Source: Thermoproteota archaeon
GTDB lineage: Archaea; Korarchaeota; Korarchaeia; Korarchaeales; Korarchaeaceae
Length of the DNA stretch: 56,399 nt
Assembly: GCA_015522685.1 (NCBI GenBank)
Contig: WALU01000038.1
Span: 1 to 56,399, forward strand
Direction: 5' to 3'
In this document: positions 43,037 through 52,534 of the stretch, piece by piece
Numbering within the stretch: the first letter of the stretch is position 1
Layout: each line of letters starts with the position of its first letter
Notes under the pieces: generated by a model
What the model saw: the letters and a program-made list of their open reading frames with translations, nothing else
What the model was told of the DNA's origin: nothing
Database searches by the model: none
Made by a program: the position numbers and the translations under genes

Positions 43037-43801
43037 CTAAAGAATAAGACCTCTTTTTATACTTAGGTGCTCGTCTGTGATTCCTTGAGAGAATTCTCTC
43101 TTTACTCCTTCAGATTCTCTCAGAGTGTCTACAGTCTCAGGAAGACTTGACATGTATCCAAATAATGAGATGAATTCTGCAGCCTTTTTATCTTTCTCTC
43201 TGATCTTTATAGAGTTCATGAGCACATTGATTGAAAAGTTCGAGTAGGGAGCTGTAGTTGGCAGAAAAATACACAGATCTTGGAGATAAATGCCCTCTCC
43301 TGAGATGACAAGAGTTCTGGGTGTGGTAAGGAGAGAATCTCTGATCCAATCTAAGTAGGTTTCCTTAATGAAATTTAATGAGACCTTGAATACCTTGAAG
43401 TAGGGGCAATAAACTAGGTCTTCATGAATCTCTTCGAGTGTTAAATCCTTTATAGGAAGAGCCATCGAGAGCCTCTCTAGAAGGACTTCATAAGGTCTAA
43501 TAGTAATTCCAGAACTTCTGTACGAAACTTTAGTAGCTATCTGGTTGCAATCATACTCCAAAAAAGCATCTGTTTCTTCAATGAAATCTTCTAAGAATCC
43601 GGAAACTTTTACTCCCTTTTGTTTGAAGAGATATAGCTCCGGCCTACTACAATACACTGGTACCTTACGAGATATGTACTTAGAGTAGGGGGTAGCCTTA
43701 TGGCTGTAAGCACCGACTACATGAATATCTGGTTGCCTATTTAGGCCTTCTAGCAGCGGTATAGTGTAAGGGTCATGTCCAACGATCCCTACTCTTATCA
43801 T
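43037..43801 (-). CDS. Degenerate GAPDH homologue linked to pgk
   Basis: A 254 aa protein whose ends match archaeal phosphorylating GAPDH but which is about 85 residues short. MIRVGIVG opens as in GAPDH, but the NAD loop GYGxIG is replaced by GHDPYT. VKVSGFLEDFIEETD matches the next Rossmann strand. The catalytic SCNTT region reads VYCPYF (Cys132). LPTTAPYSNFSINV, PETVDTLRES (221-230) and ITDEHLSIKRGLIL match the GAPDH C-terminus. So it probably lacks dehydrogenase activity. The start ATG overlaps the pgk stop by four bases. A regulatory or scaffolding role near Pgk is inference. Confidence 0.75.
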   Translation of the reverse strand: MIRVGIVGHDPYTIPLLEGLNRQPDIHVVGAYSHKATPYSKYISRKVPVYCSRPELYLFKQKGVKVSGFLEDFIEETDAFLEYDCNQIATKVSYRSSGITIRPYEVLLERLSMALPIKDLTLEEIHEDLVYCPYFKVFKVSLNFIKETYLDWIRDSLLTTPRTLVISGEGIYLQDLCIFLPTTAPYSNFSINVLMNSIKIREKDKKAAEFISLFGYMSSLPETVDTLRESEGVKREFSQGITDEHLSIKRGLIL

Positions 43802-45006
43802 AGACGTGTGCTCTCCCTAAGAGCATCTACTGCAGGTAAGGGCAGGCCTGCTAATCCATATAAGACAGCTCCTCCGGCAGTGTATACCCTACTACCCCTG
43901 GTCCCTACCATATTGGCCGCAGTACTGAGATGACCTCCACAGAGTACAGATTCCTTTGCGTATTCTTCCATTGCTTTCACTATCTCTAGAGTACCTTTTC
44001 TTGATTCAGGCTTCTCGAATATCCCCATAGGACCATTAGCTACAGAAAGATCGGCGCCTCTTAATCTCTCCTTATAAATCTCGATGGTTCCAGGACCTAT
44101 ATCTATTATCTCGCTTTCTTCAGGCACTGCGTAAACAGGTACATCCTCGATGGTCTCGTTCTTCAGCTTGACCACAAAATCTACTGGGTAAAAAACCCTA
44201 CCAGTCCCCATTTCAAGGATCTCTCGAGCTGCTGGTAAGAGAAGATCTAAATCTCTAACTTTTCTCGCTTCTCCATTAAGCTTATGCCCGGATGCTAATG
44301 CTATTATGATACCGAGCAAACCTCCAGTTAATACCTCAGCAGCTCTACCATTTCTTATAGCATGAACCATTACCTTCAGCTTATCTGAGACTTTCGCTCC
44401 TCCTAATATGAAGATCCTCTTTCCTCTTATCGCATTAATCTCGGACATTTCAGCTATCATCCTTTGCATATTCCTTCCTGCTGCTGCCGGCATCAGATAT
44501 GGAAATGCTACTAATGAAGGTTGACTTCTATGAGCTGCTTGAAATGCATCATTGATATAGACATTAAAGAGAGGCGCAAGCCTCTGAACGAAATGCGTCT
44601 TTATCAGATCTCTAGGGTCACCTTCGATATTTTCCTCAGCCATAAATCTTAAATTTTCAAGTAGCAAAACTTCTCCTTGTCCAAGCGCCTTTATCTGCTC
44701 TCGTATCTCTCTAGATATAACTCCATCAACATATTTTACCTTACTATCTATCTCTTTAGCCAATTCTTCTGCATGAGATTCTGTACTCGTGAAATCGCTA
44801 CTTCCAGGTCTACCTTGATGCGTTCCTACTACGACAGAGGAACCTCTCTCCACAAGTTCCTTTAAAGTTTTTGCTGTCTGCTTGATCTTCTCTACACTCA
44901 TTATCTCTCCATTATCTCCTATAGGAACATTCATATCAGCCCTTAAGAAGACCTTCTTTCCATCTAGTGATATGTTATCAAGTGTAAGAATTTTCTTTAC
45001 TCTCAA
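43798..45006 (-). CDS. pgk: Phosphoglycerate kinase
   Basis: Interconverts 1,3-bisphosphoglycerate and 3-phosphoglycerate with ADP/ATP, 402 aa, archaeal length. Motifs: FLRADMNVP, THQGRPG, LLLENLRF, NDAFQAAHRSQPS, FILGGAKVSDK and VLCGGHLSTAA near the nucleotide site. TTG 45006 is chosen because GGTGAT lies four bases upstream; ATG 45012 falls inside that motif. It overlaps the degenerate GAPDH gene by four bases. Confidence 0.95.
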   Translation of the reverse strand: MRVKKILTLDNISLDGKKVFLRADMNVPIGDNGEIMSVEKIKQTAKTLKELVERGSSVVVGTHQGRPGSSDFTSTESHAEELAKEIDSKVKYVDGVISREIREQIKALGQGEVLLLENLRFMAEENIEGDPRDLIKTHFVQRLAPLFNVYINDAFQAAHRSQPSLVAFPYLMPAAAGRNMQRMIAEMSEINAIRGKRIFILGGAKVSDKLKVMVHAIRNGRAAEVLTGGLLGIIIALASGHKLNGEARKVRDLDLLLPAAREILEMGTGRVFYPVDFVVKLKNETIEDVPVYAVPEESEIIDIGPGTIEIYKERLRGADLSVANGPMGIFEKPESRKGTLEIVKAMEEYAKESVLCGGHLSTAANMVGTRGSRVYTAGGAVLYGLAGLPLPAVDALRESTRL

Positions 45007-45114
45007 GAGCATCACCTAGTATAATGCTAGCTGTAGTAAGCTGTGAGGCCTAAGAATTAAATTTTACATCAATAGAGGAAAGTAGCATATCTATTAGTTA
45101 AAATTCTTAAATAC

Positions 45115-45927
45115 CTACTTTAGGAACTCTGCGAGCGCATCTTTACATGCACAAGATCTCTCCCTTGGTATAAGAGGGATAGATCTAGCAAGAAGCTTTG
45201 ATACATCTTCTAATCTTCTAGAGAACACATCCAGTACTTCTTGATGGGTCAACTTTTCTCTACCACCAATTCCTGCTGCGTAGTTCGTTACAATCGATAT
45301 ACTAGCATAGCATATTGCTAACTCCCTAGCAAGAGCAGCTTCAGGACAGCCTGTCATACCCACGATATCTCCTCCCATTATAGCCATCGCCTTTATCTCG
45401 GCAGGAGTTTCAAACCTATTTCCTTCTGTGCATACATATACCCCTCTATCTATAAGATGAATGCCTAGTTGATTGGATGCATTTGCAAGGGCAGACCTTA
45501 TCTCTGGACAATATGTATATGGAGTCATAGAGACATGTATCACTCCTTCAATATTTCTTCCTCTAACAATGATCTCAGTTTTTCCATCATAAAAAGTGCT
45601 ATCTCTACATTTTGTTAAATCTATAAAATCATGAGGTAGGATGATGGTACCCAATTTAAGCTTAGGATTTATAGCTCCAACAGCATTACTTGCTATTATT
45701 CTCTCTACTCCTAGCATATTCAAAGCATATATATTAGCCTTATAGTTCACCTTGAAGGGTGGAATATCATGCTTCTTTCCATGCCTAGGAATAAAAGCTA
45801 TCTCCTCATCTCCAAACTCTCCTAGGTAAACATAAGCTAAACCAAAGGGGGTACCTATTCTTCTAAGTTCGGAATCTTCTATGAGATGGTATACACCACT
45901 ACCCCCTATGATGCCTATCCTAACCAT
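45115..45927 (-). CDS. mtnP: 5'-methylthioadenosine phosphorylase
   Basis: Cleaves methylthioadenosine to adenine and a ribose-1-phosphate product in polyamine/methionine salvage, 270 aa. Motifs: IGGSGVY, PRHGKKHDIPPFKVNYKAN, ASNAVGAINP and GGDIVGMTGCPEAALARE. ATG 45927 is preferred; the frame continues to a TTG at 45948, with GGAGAGTG between. A TATA-like TTATAAAAATT at about 45958-45968 places the transcript start just ahead. It is a single gene, divergent from the thermosome gene. Confidence 0.93.
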   Translation of the reverse strand: MVRIGIIGGSGVYHLIEDSELRRIGTPFGLAYVYLGEFGDEEIAFIPRHGKKHDIPPFKVNYKANIYALNMLGVERIIASNAVGAINPKLKLGTIILPHDFIDLTKCRDSTFYDGKTEIIVRGRNIEGVIHVSMTPYTYCPEIRSALANASNQLGIHLIDRGVYVCTEGNRFETPAEIKAMAIMGGDIVGMTGCPEAALARELAICYASISIVTNYAAGIGGREKLTHQEVLDVFSRRLEDVSKLLARSIPLIPRERSCACKDALAEFLK

Positions 45928-46043
45928 TGCATGCACTCTCCTATCCAATAAGAGGTGATAATTTTTATAACTCGTGGTTACCCATGATACATGCCTACAT
46001 TTAGTGTTAAGTGTGGAGGCGTTAAATACTGGAGGTGAGTGTA

Positions 46044-47696
46044 ATGACTTTGGCTACTGTAGGAGGGAAACCTGTCCTAGTATTGAAGGAGGGAACTACG
46101 AGAACTCGAGGTGAAGAGGCTAGAAGAATAAATATTATGGCTGCTCGTGCAATTACTGACGCAGTTAAGACAACGCTAGGACCTAAGGGCATGGATAAAA
46201 TGATAGTAGACACTTTAGGTGATATTACTGTCAGTAATGATGGAGCTACTATTCTCCAGGAGATGGAGGTGGCTCATCCATCCGCTAAACTTATGGTGAA
46301 TTTGGCTAAGGCTCAGGATAAAGAGGTAGGAGACGGTACAACCACCAGCGTGGTACTAGCCGGCGAACTATTGGCCGAGGCTGAAAACCTGCTCCAGAAG
46401 GATATACATCCCACTATAATAATAGACGGCTATGAGAAAGCCCTGAAGTTTATTGAGGAAGAACTTGAGAAACTGGCAATAGAAGTCAATCCTGAGGATG
46501 AGGGGTGGTTGAAAAAAGTAGCTGAAACTGCTATGAGCAGCAAGCTTATCAGCGCTGAGAAAAAGAAGCTAGCAGAAATTGCGGTAAAAGCAGTAAAGGC
46601 TGTAGAGGAGAAGAAAGGTGATGAGAGGATAGTCGATATAGATAATGTGAAAATAGTAAAGAAGAAAGGAGGTAATCTGTCTGACGTTCAGTTCATAAGA
46701 GGCGTAGTACTGGATAAGGAGGTTGTCCACAGGGATATGCCTAAGGTTGTGAAAAATGCTAAGATATCAATTTCAAATCTCTCTCTGGAGATAAAGAAGC
46801 CTGAGATAGACATGGAAGTTCAGATATCTTCGCCTCAGGAATTGAGGGGGTTCATAGATCAAGAGACTAGAATATTAAAGGAGAAAGTTGAAAAGATTGC
46901 TGCTACTGGCGCTAACGTGGTCTTCTGCCAGAAGGGAATAGATGAGGTTGCTCAGCATTTCCTAGCTAAGCATGGCATACTAGCAGTTAGAAGGGTAAGT
47001 GAGAAGGATATGCAGAGGATAGAGAAATCCACAGGAGGAAAAGTAGTCAATAATCTTGATGATTTGACTGAAGCAGAGCTAGGATATGCTGGAATTGTGG
47101 AAGAGAGGAAGATAGGAGACGATAGAATGATCTTCATAGAGGAATGCAAGAATCCGAAGGCTGTAACGATACTGATTAGAGCAAGTGCAGACACAATACT
47201 AGATGAAGCTGAAAGAGGCCTCAAGGATGCGCTGTACGTAGCCAGAAACGTAGTTGAGGATAGCAAGGTATTCTATGGAGGTGGCTCTATACAGGCTGAG
47301 CTAGCTATAAGGTTGAAGGACTATGCTCATGCAGTAAAAGGTAAAGAGCAGTTAGCCATGGAGGCATTTGCCAATGCCCTTGAGAGCATACCCAGAATAC
47401 TGGCTGAGAATTCAGGAATGGATTCAGTTGATGCTCTCGTTGAGATAAGAAATGCCCACAAATCTGGAAAGATCTCAATTGGTGTCGACGCTCTAAACAG
47501 TAAGGTAGGAGATATGAATAAGATAGGTGTTGTCGATACTTATAGAGGAGTGAAAAATGCTATAGCAGCTGCGACAGAGACAGCGGTGCTGGTAATAAAG
47601 ACAGATGATATAATAGCAGCTAAATCTTATGAGGGAAAGGGTAAGAGTGGAGGAGGCGAAGAGGAAGGCGAAGGATTTAAATCCAAATTCGACTAA
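46044..47696 (+). CDS. Thermosome subunit (group II chaperonin)
   Basis: Folds proteins in a double-ring ATP-driven chamber, 550 aa. Motifs: [36 protein letters not shown] and [10 protein letters not shown]. The C-terminal tail [15 protein letters not shown] lacks the usual Gly-Met-rich ending. ATG 46044 is five bases after GGAGGTGA; the upstream GTG 46035 is in that site. The DUF4330-like gene follows 9 bases later, so they may be co-transcribed. Confidence 0.97.
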   Translation: MTLATVGGKPVLVLKEGTTRTRGEEARRINIMAARAITDAVKTTLGPKGMDKMIVDTLGDITVSNDGATILQEMEVAHPSAKLMVNLAKAQDKEVGDGTTTSVVLAGELLAEAENLLQKDIHPTIIIDGYEKALKFIEEELEKLAIEVNPEDEGWLKKVAETAMSSKLISAEKKKLAEIAVKAVKAVEEKKGDERIVDIDNVKIVKKKGGNLSDVQFIRGVVLDKEVVHRDMPKVVKNAKISISNLSLEIKKPEIDMEVQISSPQELRGFIDQETRILKEKVEKIAATGANVVFCQKGIDEVAQHFLAKHGILAVRRVSEKDMQRIEKSTGGKVVNNLDDLTEAELGYAGIVEERKIGDDRMIFIEECKNPKAVTILIRASADTILDEAERGLKDALYVARNVVEDSKVFYGGGSIQAELAIRLKDYAHAVKGKEQLAMEAFANALESIPRILAENSGMDSVDALVEIRNAHKSGKISIGVDALNSKVGDMNKIGVVDTYRGVKNAIAAATETAVLVIKTDDIIAAKSYEGKGKSGGGEEEGEGFKSKFD

Positions 47697-47705
47697 GGGC
47701 TCTAG

Positions 47706-48590
47706 ATGAAACTGATAGACAAAAAGACAGGAAAAATCTTAGGAATAAACTCTTTTGATCTTTTTCTAATAATTATAATCCTCGCATTTACTGGCTATTA
47801 TGCATATGAGAATCTGCTTCCTCCTCCTCAGGAGGTAAATGCATATTCAGGGCTTAATATTAACAATGCTGCTTTAGAATTCTCTAGACTATCTGGTCTT
47901 GGGTATGTAGTAGATGCTCATGTCGATGGAGTTTGGACTACTAACAAAACTGAGTTCCATGATGATGTGCTGATCACTTGGTCTTACGAGACTAGACTCT
48001 TTGGATGGTATAAGGGAAAGAGGATAACTATAGGGGGTCCAAATGCTTATGTCGAAGACATAGCAGCAACAAAAATAACGTTCAAGACAGAATCTCCCTC
48101 CATCATAAGGGCCTATATGTATCCCACGGAGAGGAATACCATAACAGAGATAGCTAATGAATTAGATGACCTTAGTGAGAAAATTTCTGGAGATTACGGC
48201 GTTAAGGTAATAAAGATTAGATCCTCCTTAATACTAGACATTCCGAAGCTAAAACCTAATGCATATCTCTATAACAGGCTCAAATGGAGGATATACAATG
48301 AAATCCCTTGGGGATATCCCTACATATATCTAGGAGATTCCTTTATAACGATAAGATTTGATTATACACAGAAAACGGCTCTTACAACGAATGATTTCAG
48401 GAAGATAGATTCCATCCTGAGGGACCTGAATATAACATATGAAAGAGCCGTGCTAGATTCGGCATATATCTATATAGGGACTAAAAAGCCACTAACTGGC
48501 ATATCAGTCTACTCTAAGCTCCTGGATAATGCTAGGCCTCTCTCAGGAATGATTGATGTCACTAGACTTACATACATTCCAAAGCCATGA
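47706..48590 (+). CDS. DUF4330-like membrane-anchored protein
   Basis: A 294 aa protein. Residues 1-37 follow the DUF4330 pattern (LIDKKTGKILG, then a membrane helix FDLFLIIIILAFTGYYA), and the rest is a soluble, probably extracytoplasmic domain with YMYPTERNTITEIANELDDL and beta-rich segments. The function is unknown. ATG 47706 is used. It is next to the two Wzy-like polymerase genes, so an envelope role is inferred. Confidence 0.65.
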   Translation: MKLIDKKTGKILGINSFDLFLIIIILAFTGYYAYENLLPPPQEVNAYSGLNINNAALEFSRLSGLGYVVDAHVDGVWTTNKTEFHDDVLITWSYETRLFGWYKGKRITIGGPNAYVEDIAATKITFKTESPSIIRAYMYPTERNTITEIANELDDLSEKISGDYGVKVIKIRSSLILDIPKLKPNAYLYNRLKWRIYNEIPWGYPYIYLGDSFITIRFDYTQKTALTTNDFRKIDSILRDLNITYERAVLDSAYIYIGTKKPLTGISVYSKLLDNARPLSGMIDVTRLTYIPKP

Positions 48591-48606
48591 GGGTGATTTC
48601 TTACTT

Positions 48607-49908
48607 ATGATGTCATTTCTCATAAAGTCTTATAGTCGGTCTTTACCAGCTAGAATTTTGAAGATAAGTGGAAATAAGATAATAGAGATAATCAAAGAAA
48701 GCAAGAGTTATGAAATAGTATCTGCTATAGATAGAATACTAACAAATGCGGAGAAGACTTCCTCAGCAATTAATATCCTAAGAAAGTTATGCTTTCCTCT
48801 AATTAAAACAATTTCCAAGCCAAAGATAAAGAAGACCAGCTTTAGTAGAATATTTGAGATAGTTCTCTCTCCTTGGGCGCTTCCTCTAGGCTTCTTACTA
48901 TTCTTCTGGTCATCTCTAGCTAGAGTATCTTCAACTACCTTGCTGCTAGTTTATTCAGTTACTCTTATCATGGTTATTGCTATCTATTTGGCTTCTAAAG
49001 AAGGAGGTCTCGAGGTCGCTGATTCAAGAAACGTTATCCTATTCCTCGGTTCTCTGATGCTCCTTATAGGATATGCTGCCTTCGTTGTTCAAATTGCCAA
49101 GGTAGGAGGTATTCCCTTACTTAACGATCAATTAAGGAGAGGTCTATCTCCTATCCTTAACTACATAGCTTGGACCACTGTTCCTGGAACTGCTTTTCTC
49201 CTGTCATCGGTGAACCTAGATAGATGCGAAGCTTACACTTTAACCCTTATAGGATTCATTCCATCATTCTTTCTGGCTTTTAGGACAGAGATGATAGCGT
49301 ACATACTGGCTACTTTAGTAGTGCTTTATCATAGGAATATGATAGGAGGTTTACATATACTAATTGGTATAGTAGTGGCTGCGGTGTTTTTCGTTGGCGT
49401 TGGCGCTGTAAGGTCCATTACTACGGGCTTGGTTCAGAATCCGATATTCTCTGTTCTGTATAGACCTACCATAACAGTTGCAGCTTTAGATACAATAGTT
49501 AGGCTATATGATCTCATACCAGTTACAGGTGGACGTGTGCATCTAGCGGCATTTTCATCATTAGGCCTAATAAGGGGGTCTAGGTATGGACCAAGGACCC
49601 TCATAAGCATCTACACTGGAGGTAGAAGAACTGTTTCTACAACAGCAACGTTGATAGGAGGCCCATTGCTAGATTGGGGATGGATAGGAGCTATCTCAAT
49701 ATCTTTCCTACTAGTTTACTTCTTATCCTTCTCATATAAGTTTTCGATAGGGAATAAACATTTACTCGGCCCCTATGCAACCCTCTATTCGTATTCTATG
49801 GTAGGGATAGAAACGGGCATACTAGATATTAATGTATATTCATATATCACACTTGCTCTCCTCCTAATAATCCTCTCACTGAGACCTAAAAATGAGATCA
49901 AGAAATAA
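48607..49908 (+). CDS. Wzy-like (oligosaccharide repeat unit polymerase) membrane protein
   Basis: A 433 aa polytopic protein with about ten helices. The patterns FRTEMIAYILATLVVLYHR and a large extracytoplasmic loop (about residues 240-350) carrying GGRVHLAAFSSLGLIRGSRYGP, then GGPLLDWGWIG, resemble the archaeal O-antigen polymerase-like family (PF01901-type). It would polymerise lipid-linked glycans; that is inference. ATG 48607 is after GGTGAT (nine bases). It overlaps the next, related gene by 17 bases. Confidence 0.7.
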   Translation: MMSFLIKSYSRSLPARILKISGNKIIEIIKESKSYEIVSAIDRILTNAEKTSSAINILRKLCFPLIKTISKPKIKKTSFSRIFEIVLSPWALPLGFLLFFWSSLARVSSTTLLLVYSVTLIMVIAIYLASKEGGLEVADSRNVILFLGSLMLLIGYAAFVVQIAKVGGIPLLNDQLRRGLSPILNYIAWTTVPGTAFLLSSVNLDRCEAYTLTLIGFIPSFFLAFRTEMIAYILATLVVLYHRNMIGGLHILIGIVVAAVFFVGVGAVRSITTGLVQNPIFSVLYRPTITVAALDTIVRLYDLIPVTGGRVHLAAFSSLGLIRGSRYGPRTLISIYTGGRRTVSTTATLIGGPLLDWGWIGAISISFLLVYFLSFSYKFSIGNKHLLGPYATLYSYSMVGIETGILDINVYSYITLALLLIILSLRPKNEIKK

Positions 49909-51055
49909 TTGGCTGATAAACCCGACTCTTGGTGTCTTAGCTATACTACTCAGTATAATGATTCCAGGTGCCCTGAAGTTCGGGTTAGATGCTAATTGGG
50001 TGATTATTTCATTTTCAGGTCTGTTATCCTTCTATATTGGTGCAAGAATGGCTAGAATAGTATATAATGAGAAAGCAATGCTTCTATTTGGTGAATTCCT
50101 AACTTTACTGTTGTTATTAATCTCCTTTAAAAGCATAGCTAGAATCTTGGCTGCACCCATAGCCCTGCTGTGGCTGGTCGTTCTTAATATTGGAGGAATA
50201 ATTGTAGGTTCTAAGGAAAAGTCTATACCATACTACTCCACGGCTCTCTATGGTATAGGAGCTATCTTCATTATTCACTCCTTCCTTCAATATAAGAGTT
50301 GGGACATCATAAGATCACTACCATTAACACCACCTGAGGGTGCTTTTGGGATGCTTCTTATCTTCATTACATTCCCTAGTATTCTACAATGGCTACTTTA
50401 TCATATGCATAGATACTCAGCAACTATCTTCATAGCAGCCACTACATCATTAATGCTGCTTCATGGTTTTAGGGCTGATGCGGCCCTCGTACTACTCTCT
50501 ACATTTCTAGTTGTGTGGAAGAGGTATCCTCGCATATCATATTTATTCTTAATAACCTTAATCTCACTATTTATTTTGGTAGATGTTGCTAGAAGCAACC
50601 TTAATGTTCCTGTAATAGAGAGACCCATTTTCAGACTCAGTACTACCTACTATTACTCTAAAGAAATTCTAAGATGGTTTCTCTCATTCTTGCCACCATC
50701 TAATCCATCCTGGTTATTTTCTATACCGATGCATCCATCCCAATCCATAGGTAGAGGCATATATGGGAAGGAATATGGAATAACACCAACTATTTTTGTA
50801 GAGTTCTCCATAAGCTCAGGTCTGCTTGGAATGCTCCTATTATCACTAGTCTTGGGAATTTTATCCGGTTATAGCTTTAGCTTATTTATAAGAAGTAAGG
50901 ATGTCTTCTCTTATGCTATAATATGGCCAATATTGATAACTCGAGTAGAAATAGGCATGAGCCAACTTGATTTAGTCATAATGTCTGGCTCGGTTACTTT
51001 CGCTATACTAGCCAATCTTTTTAATGAGGATCACTCTACTAAATCGGTGAAATAG
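49892..51055 (+). CDS. Second Wzy-like membrane protein
   Basis: A 387 aa polytopic protein with about ten helices, similar in layout to its neighbour. GFRADAALVLLSTFLVVWKR corresponds to FRTEMIAYILATLVVLYHR in the first, and a loop with SQSIGRGIYGKEYGITPT precedes a final GLLGMLLLSLVLGIL helix. The two genes are probably an ancient duplication and work together. ATG 49892 overlaps the previous gene. eS8 follows in the same direction. Confidence 0.7.
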   Translation: MRSRNNWLINPTLGVLAILLSIMIPGALKFGLDANWVIISFSGLLSFYIGARMARIVYNEKAMLLFGEFLTLLLLLISFKSIARILAAPIALLWLVVLNIGGIIVGSKEKSIPYYSTALYGIGAIFIIHSFLQYKSWDIIRSLPLTPPEGAFGMLLIFITFPSILQWLLYHMHRYSATIFIAATTSLMLLHGFRADAALVLLSTFLVVWKRYPRISYLFLITLISLFILVDVARSNLNVPVIERPIFRLSTTYYYSKEILRWFLSFLPPSNPSWLFSIPMHPSQSIGRGIYGKEYGITPTIFVEFSISSGLLGMLLLSLVLGILSGYSFSLFIRSKDVFSYAIIWPILITRVEIGMSQLDLVIMSGSVTFAILANLFNEDHSTKSVK

Positions 51056-51056
51056 T

Positions 51057-51470
51057 ATGCCATATTACTATCATGGCCCGGTGATGCCTGGTGGAAGAAA
51101 ACCAACTGGAGGGAAAATAAGAAAGAGTAGAGGGAAAAGAAGGAGAGAAAATGGTAGGCCTCCAGCCTTTACAATGATTGGGGAGAAGAAAGTAAGGCCA
51201 ATAAGGGTAATGGGAGGAGAAAGGAAGCTCAGGCTAATATCAGAATATGAGGTCAATATAGCTCTGGGAAATGGAGAAATTAAAAAAGTGAAGATATTGA
51301 GCGTGATTGAGAATAAAGCTAGCAAGATCTTCACCAGAAAGAAAATTATAACTAAAGGTGCCCTCGTTAAAACTGAGCTAGGTACTATAAGGATAACTTC
51401 TAGGCCGGGGCAGCATGGCGTGCTCAACGGAGTTCTTCTGAGGGAGGATGTTGCCTCTCAAAAGACCTAA
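51057..51470 (+). CDS. rps8e: Ribosomal protein eS8
   Basis: A 137 aa protein. Signature RKPTGGKIRKSRGKRRRENGRPPA at the front and GTIRITSRPGQHGVLNGVLL at the end. The first ten residues (MPYYYHGPVM) are longer than in many archaea. ATG 51057 follows GGTGAA by five bases. It overlaps SRP19 by 23 bases. Confidence 0.95.
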   Translation: MPYYYHGPVMPGGRKPTGGKIRKSRGKRRRENGRPPAFTMIGEKKVRPIRVMGGERKLRLISEYEVNIALGNGEIKKVKILSVIENKASKIFTRKKIITKGALVKTELGTIRITSRPGQHGVLNGVLLREDVASQKT

Positions 51471-51735
51471 AATAGTTTATCCTTCCTATTTTGATTCTAG
51501 GCTCAGTAGAACTGAAGGGAGAAGAGTCTCTAGAAATTTATCTATAAGAAGACCTAATTTGCAGAGGATAATTAGGGTTCTAAAATACTTATCGCTTGAT
51601 TTTGAAGTAGAAGATGACAAACATAGACCTTCTAGATGGTATAAAGTGGAAGGCAGAGTAAAGATCTATTATGAAGGTAGCAAGGAAGAATTGCTTAAGA
51701 ATCTAGGGAAGGCTCTCAGGAGTTTAAGAGAATGA
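51448..51735 (+). CDS. srp19: Signal recognition particle protein SRP19
   Basis: Binds SRP RNA and helps SRP54 assemble, 95 aa. Pattern: YPSYFDSRLSRTEGRRVSRN and KHRPSRWYKVEGRVKI. The start is ATG 51448 or TTG 51451, both close behind GGGAGG. It ends by overlapping gar1 with ATGA. Confidence 0.92.
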   Translation: MLPLKRPKIVYPSYFDSRLSRTEGRRVSRNLSIRRPNLQRIIRVLKYLSLDFEVEDDKHRPSRWYKVEGRVKIYYEGSKEELLKNLGKALRSLRE

Positions 51736-52010
51736 GACAATTAGGAGAAGTTATAAGGGTCACTAGATCGAGAAACTTCCTAATCAAACTTAAGTTCTCA
51801 CTAAAAGATGATATCAAGAATTACAAGGTAGTATCTGAAGACCTCTTTTTAGTGGGTATCGTAAGCGATATAATAGGCCCCGTACATGAACCATATGCCT
51901 TAGTAAAGATCTTAATTCCTCTAGATAAAGCCCATGAATATGTGGGTAAGAAGCTTTACCTAGTGGAGAAGAAGGAAGAGGGCAGGCTCATAAAATATCC
52001 AAATGACTAA
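51732..52010 (+). CDS. gar1: H/ACA RNP protein Gar1
   Basis: Part of the H/ACA guide RNP for pseudouridylation, 92 aa. The central beta-barrel strand VGIVSDIIGPVHEPYALVKI is the family signature. ATG 51732 overlaps the SRP19 stop. The 3' end overlaps the convergent THEP1 gene by 23 bases. Confidence 0.92.
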   Translation: MRQLGEVIRVTRSRNFLIKLKFSLKDDIKNYKVVSEDLFLVGIVSDIIGPVHEPYALVKILIPLDKAHEYVGKKLYLVEKKEEGRLIKYPND

Positions 52011-52530
52011 AAATCTCCCTAAGTATTGAAGCGGCTACATACTCAGCTTTTCCCCTCTCTAACCAATATATCTTAGATCTCCTGCATATATCCTCTATAA
52101 ATGGTATTCTAGATGTAGGAGCTGTTCCAACAGCCAAGATATCAGATGACCATATCTGCTTGATAACATCAACAAAAGATTTGGAAAACAACTCCATCTT
52201 CCCTATCTCATCTATTAAAATGACATTGCATTCCCTCATAGCCTTACTTAGGGCCGGTATTGCGATCTTTTCGAATTCTCCCACTTTAACAAAGTATTTG
52301 GATATCTTAGGGCCTTCATTGAAGAGGGTAGATGCGAATAAGCCTCGATTACCCGTAAGGAGGTCTTCTACAGTAAATCCCTTTCTCACTCCCTTTTCTC
52401 TCAATTCTGGCGTGCTTATGCCTCCTATTTTCACTCCTTTTTCCTCTAATTCTTGTTTGATTATGCTTACTGTTGTAGACTTTCCAGAGCCTGGTCTACC
52501 TCTTATTATATACTTCTCCTCTCCTCTCAT
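51988..52530 (-). CDS. THEP1-type nucleoside-triphosphatase
   Basis: Small NTPase of 180 aa. P-loop GRPGSGKSTTVSIIK, then GISTPELREKGVRKGF and Walker B with ILIDEIGKMELFSKSF, as in THEP1. Its role is not well known. ATG 52530 is chosen because a TATA-like TATATAAT at 52562-52568 would start transcription near 52540; frames extending to 52551 or 52560 would lie upstream of that. Its start faces that of trm1 with essentially no spacing, and its 3' end overlaps gar1. Confidence 0.87.
   Translation of the reverse strand: MRGEEKYIIRGRPGSGKSTTVSIIKQELEEKGVKIGGISTPELREKGVRKGFTVEDLLTGNRGLFASTLFNEGPKISKYFVKVGEFEKIAIPALSKAMRECNVILIDEIGKMELFSKSFVDVIKQIWSSDILAVGTAPTSRIPFIEDICRRSKIYWLERGKAEYVAASILREIFSHLDIL
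52506..52513 (+). promoter_or_regulatory. TATA box of trm1, inside THEP1
   Basis: TTATATAC lies about 25 bases before ATG 52535 and within the THEP1 coding region; the trm1 transcript would be leaderless. Confidence 0.5.
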
Positions 52531-52534
52531 GATG

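Noticed and set aside
52160..52528. Long plus-strand upstream extension of trm1
   Set aside because: Antisense to THEP1, whose P-loop and Walker B are clear; Trm1 homologues start at the MSKLNIS region.
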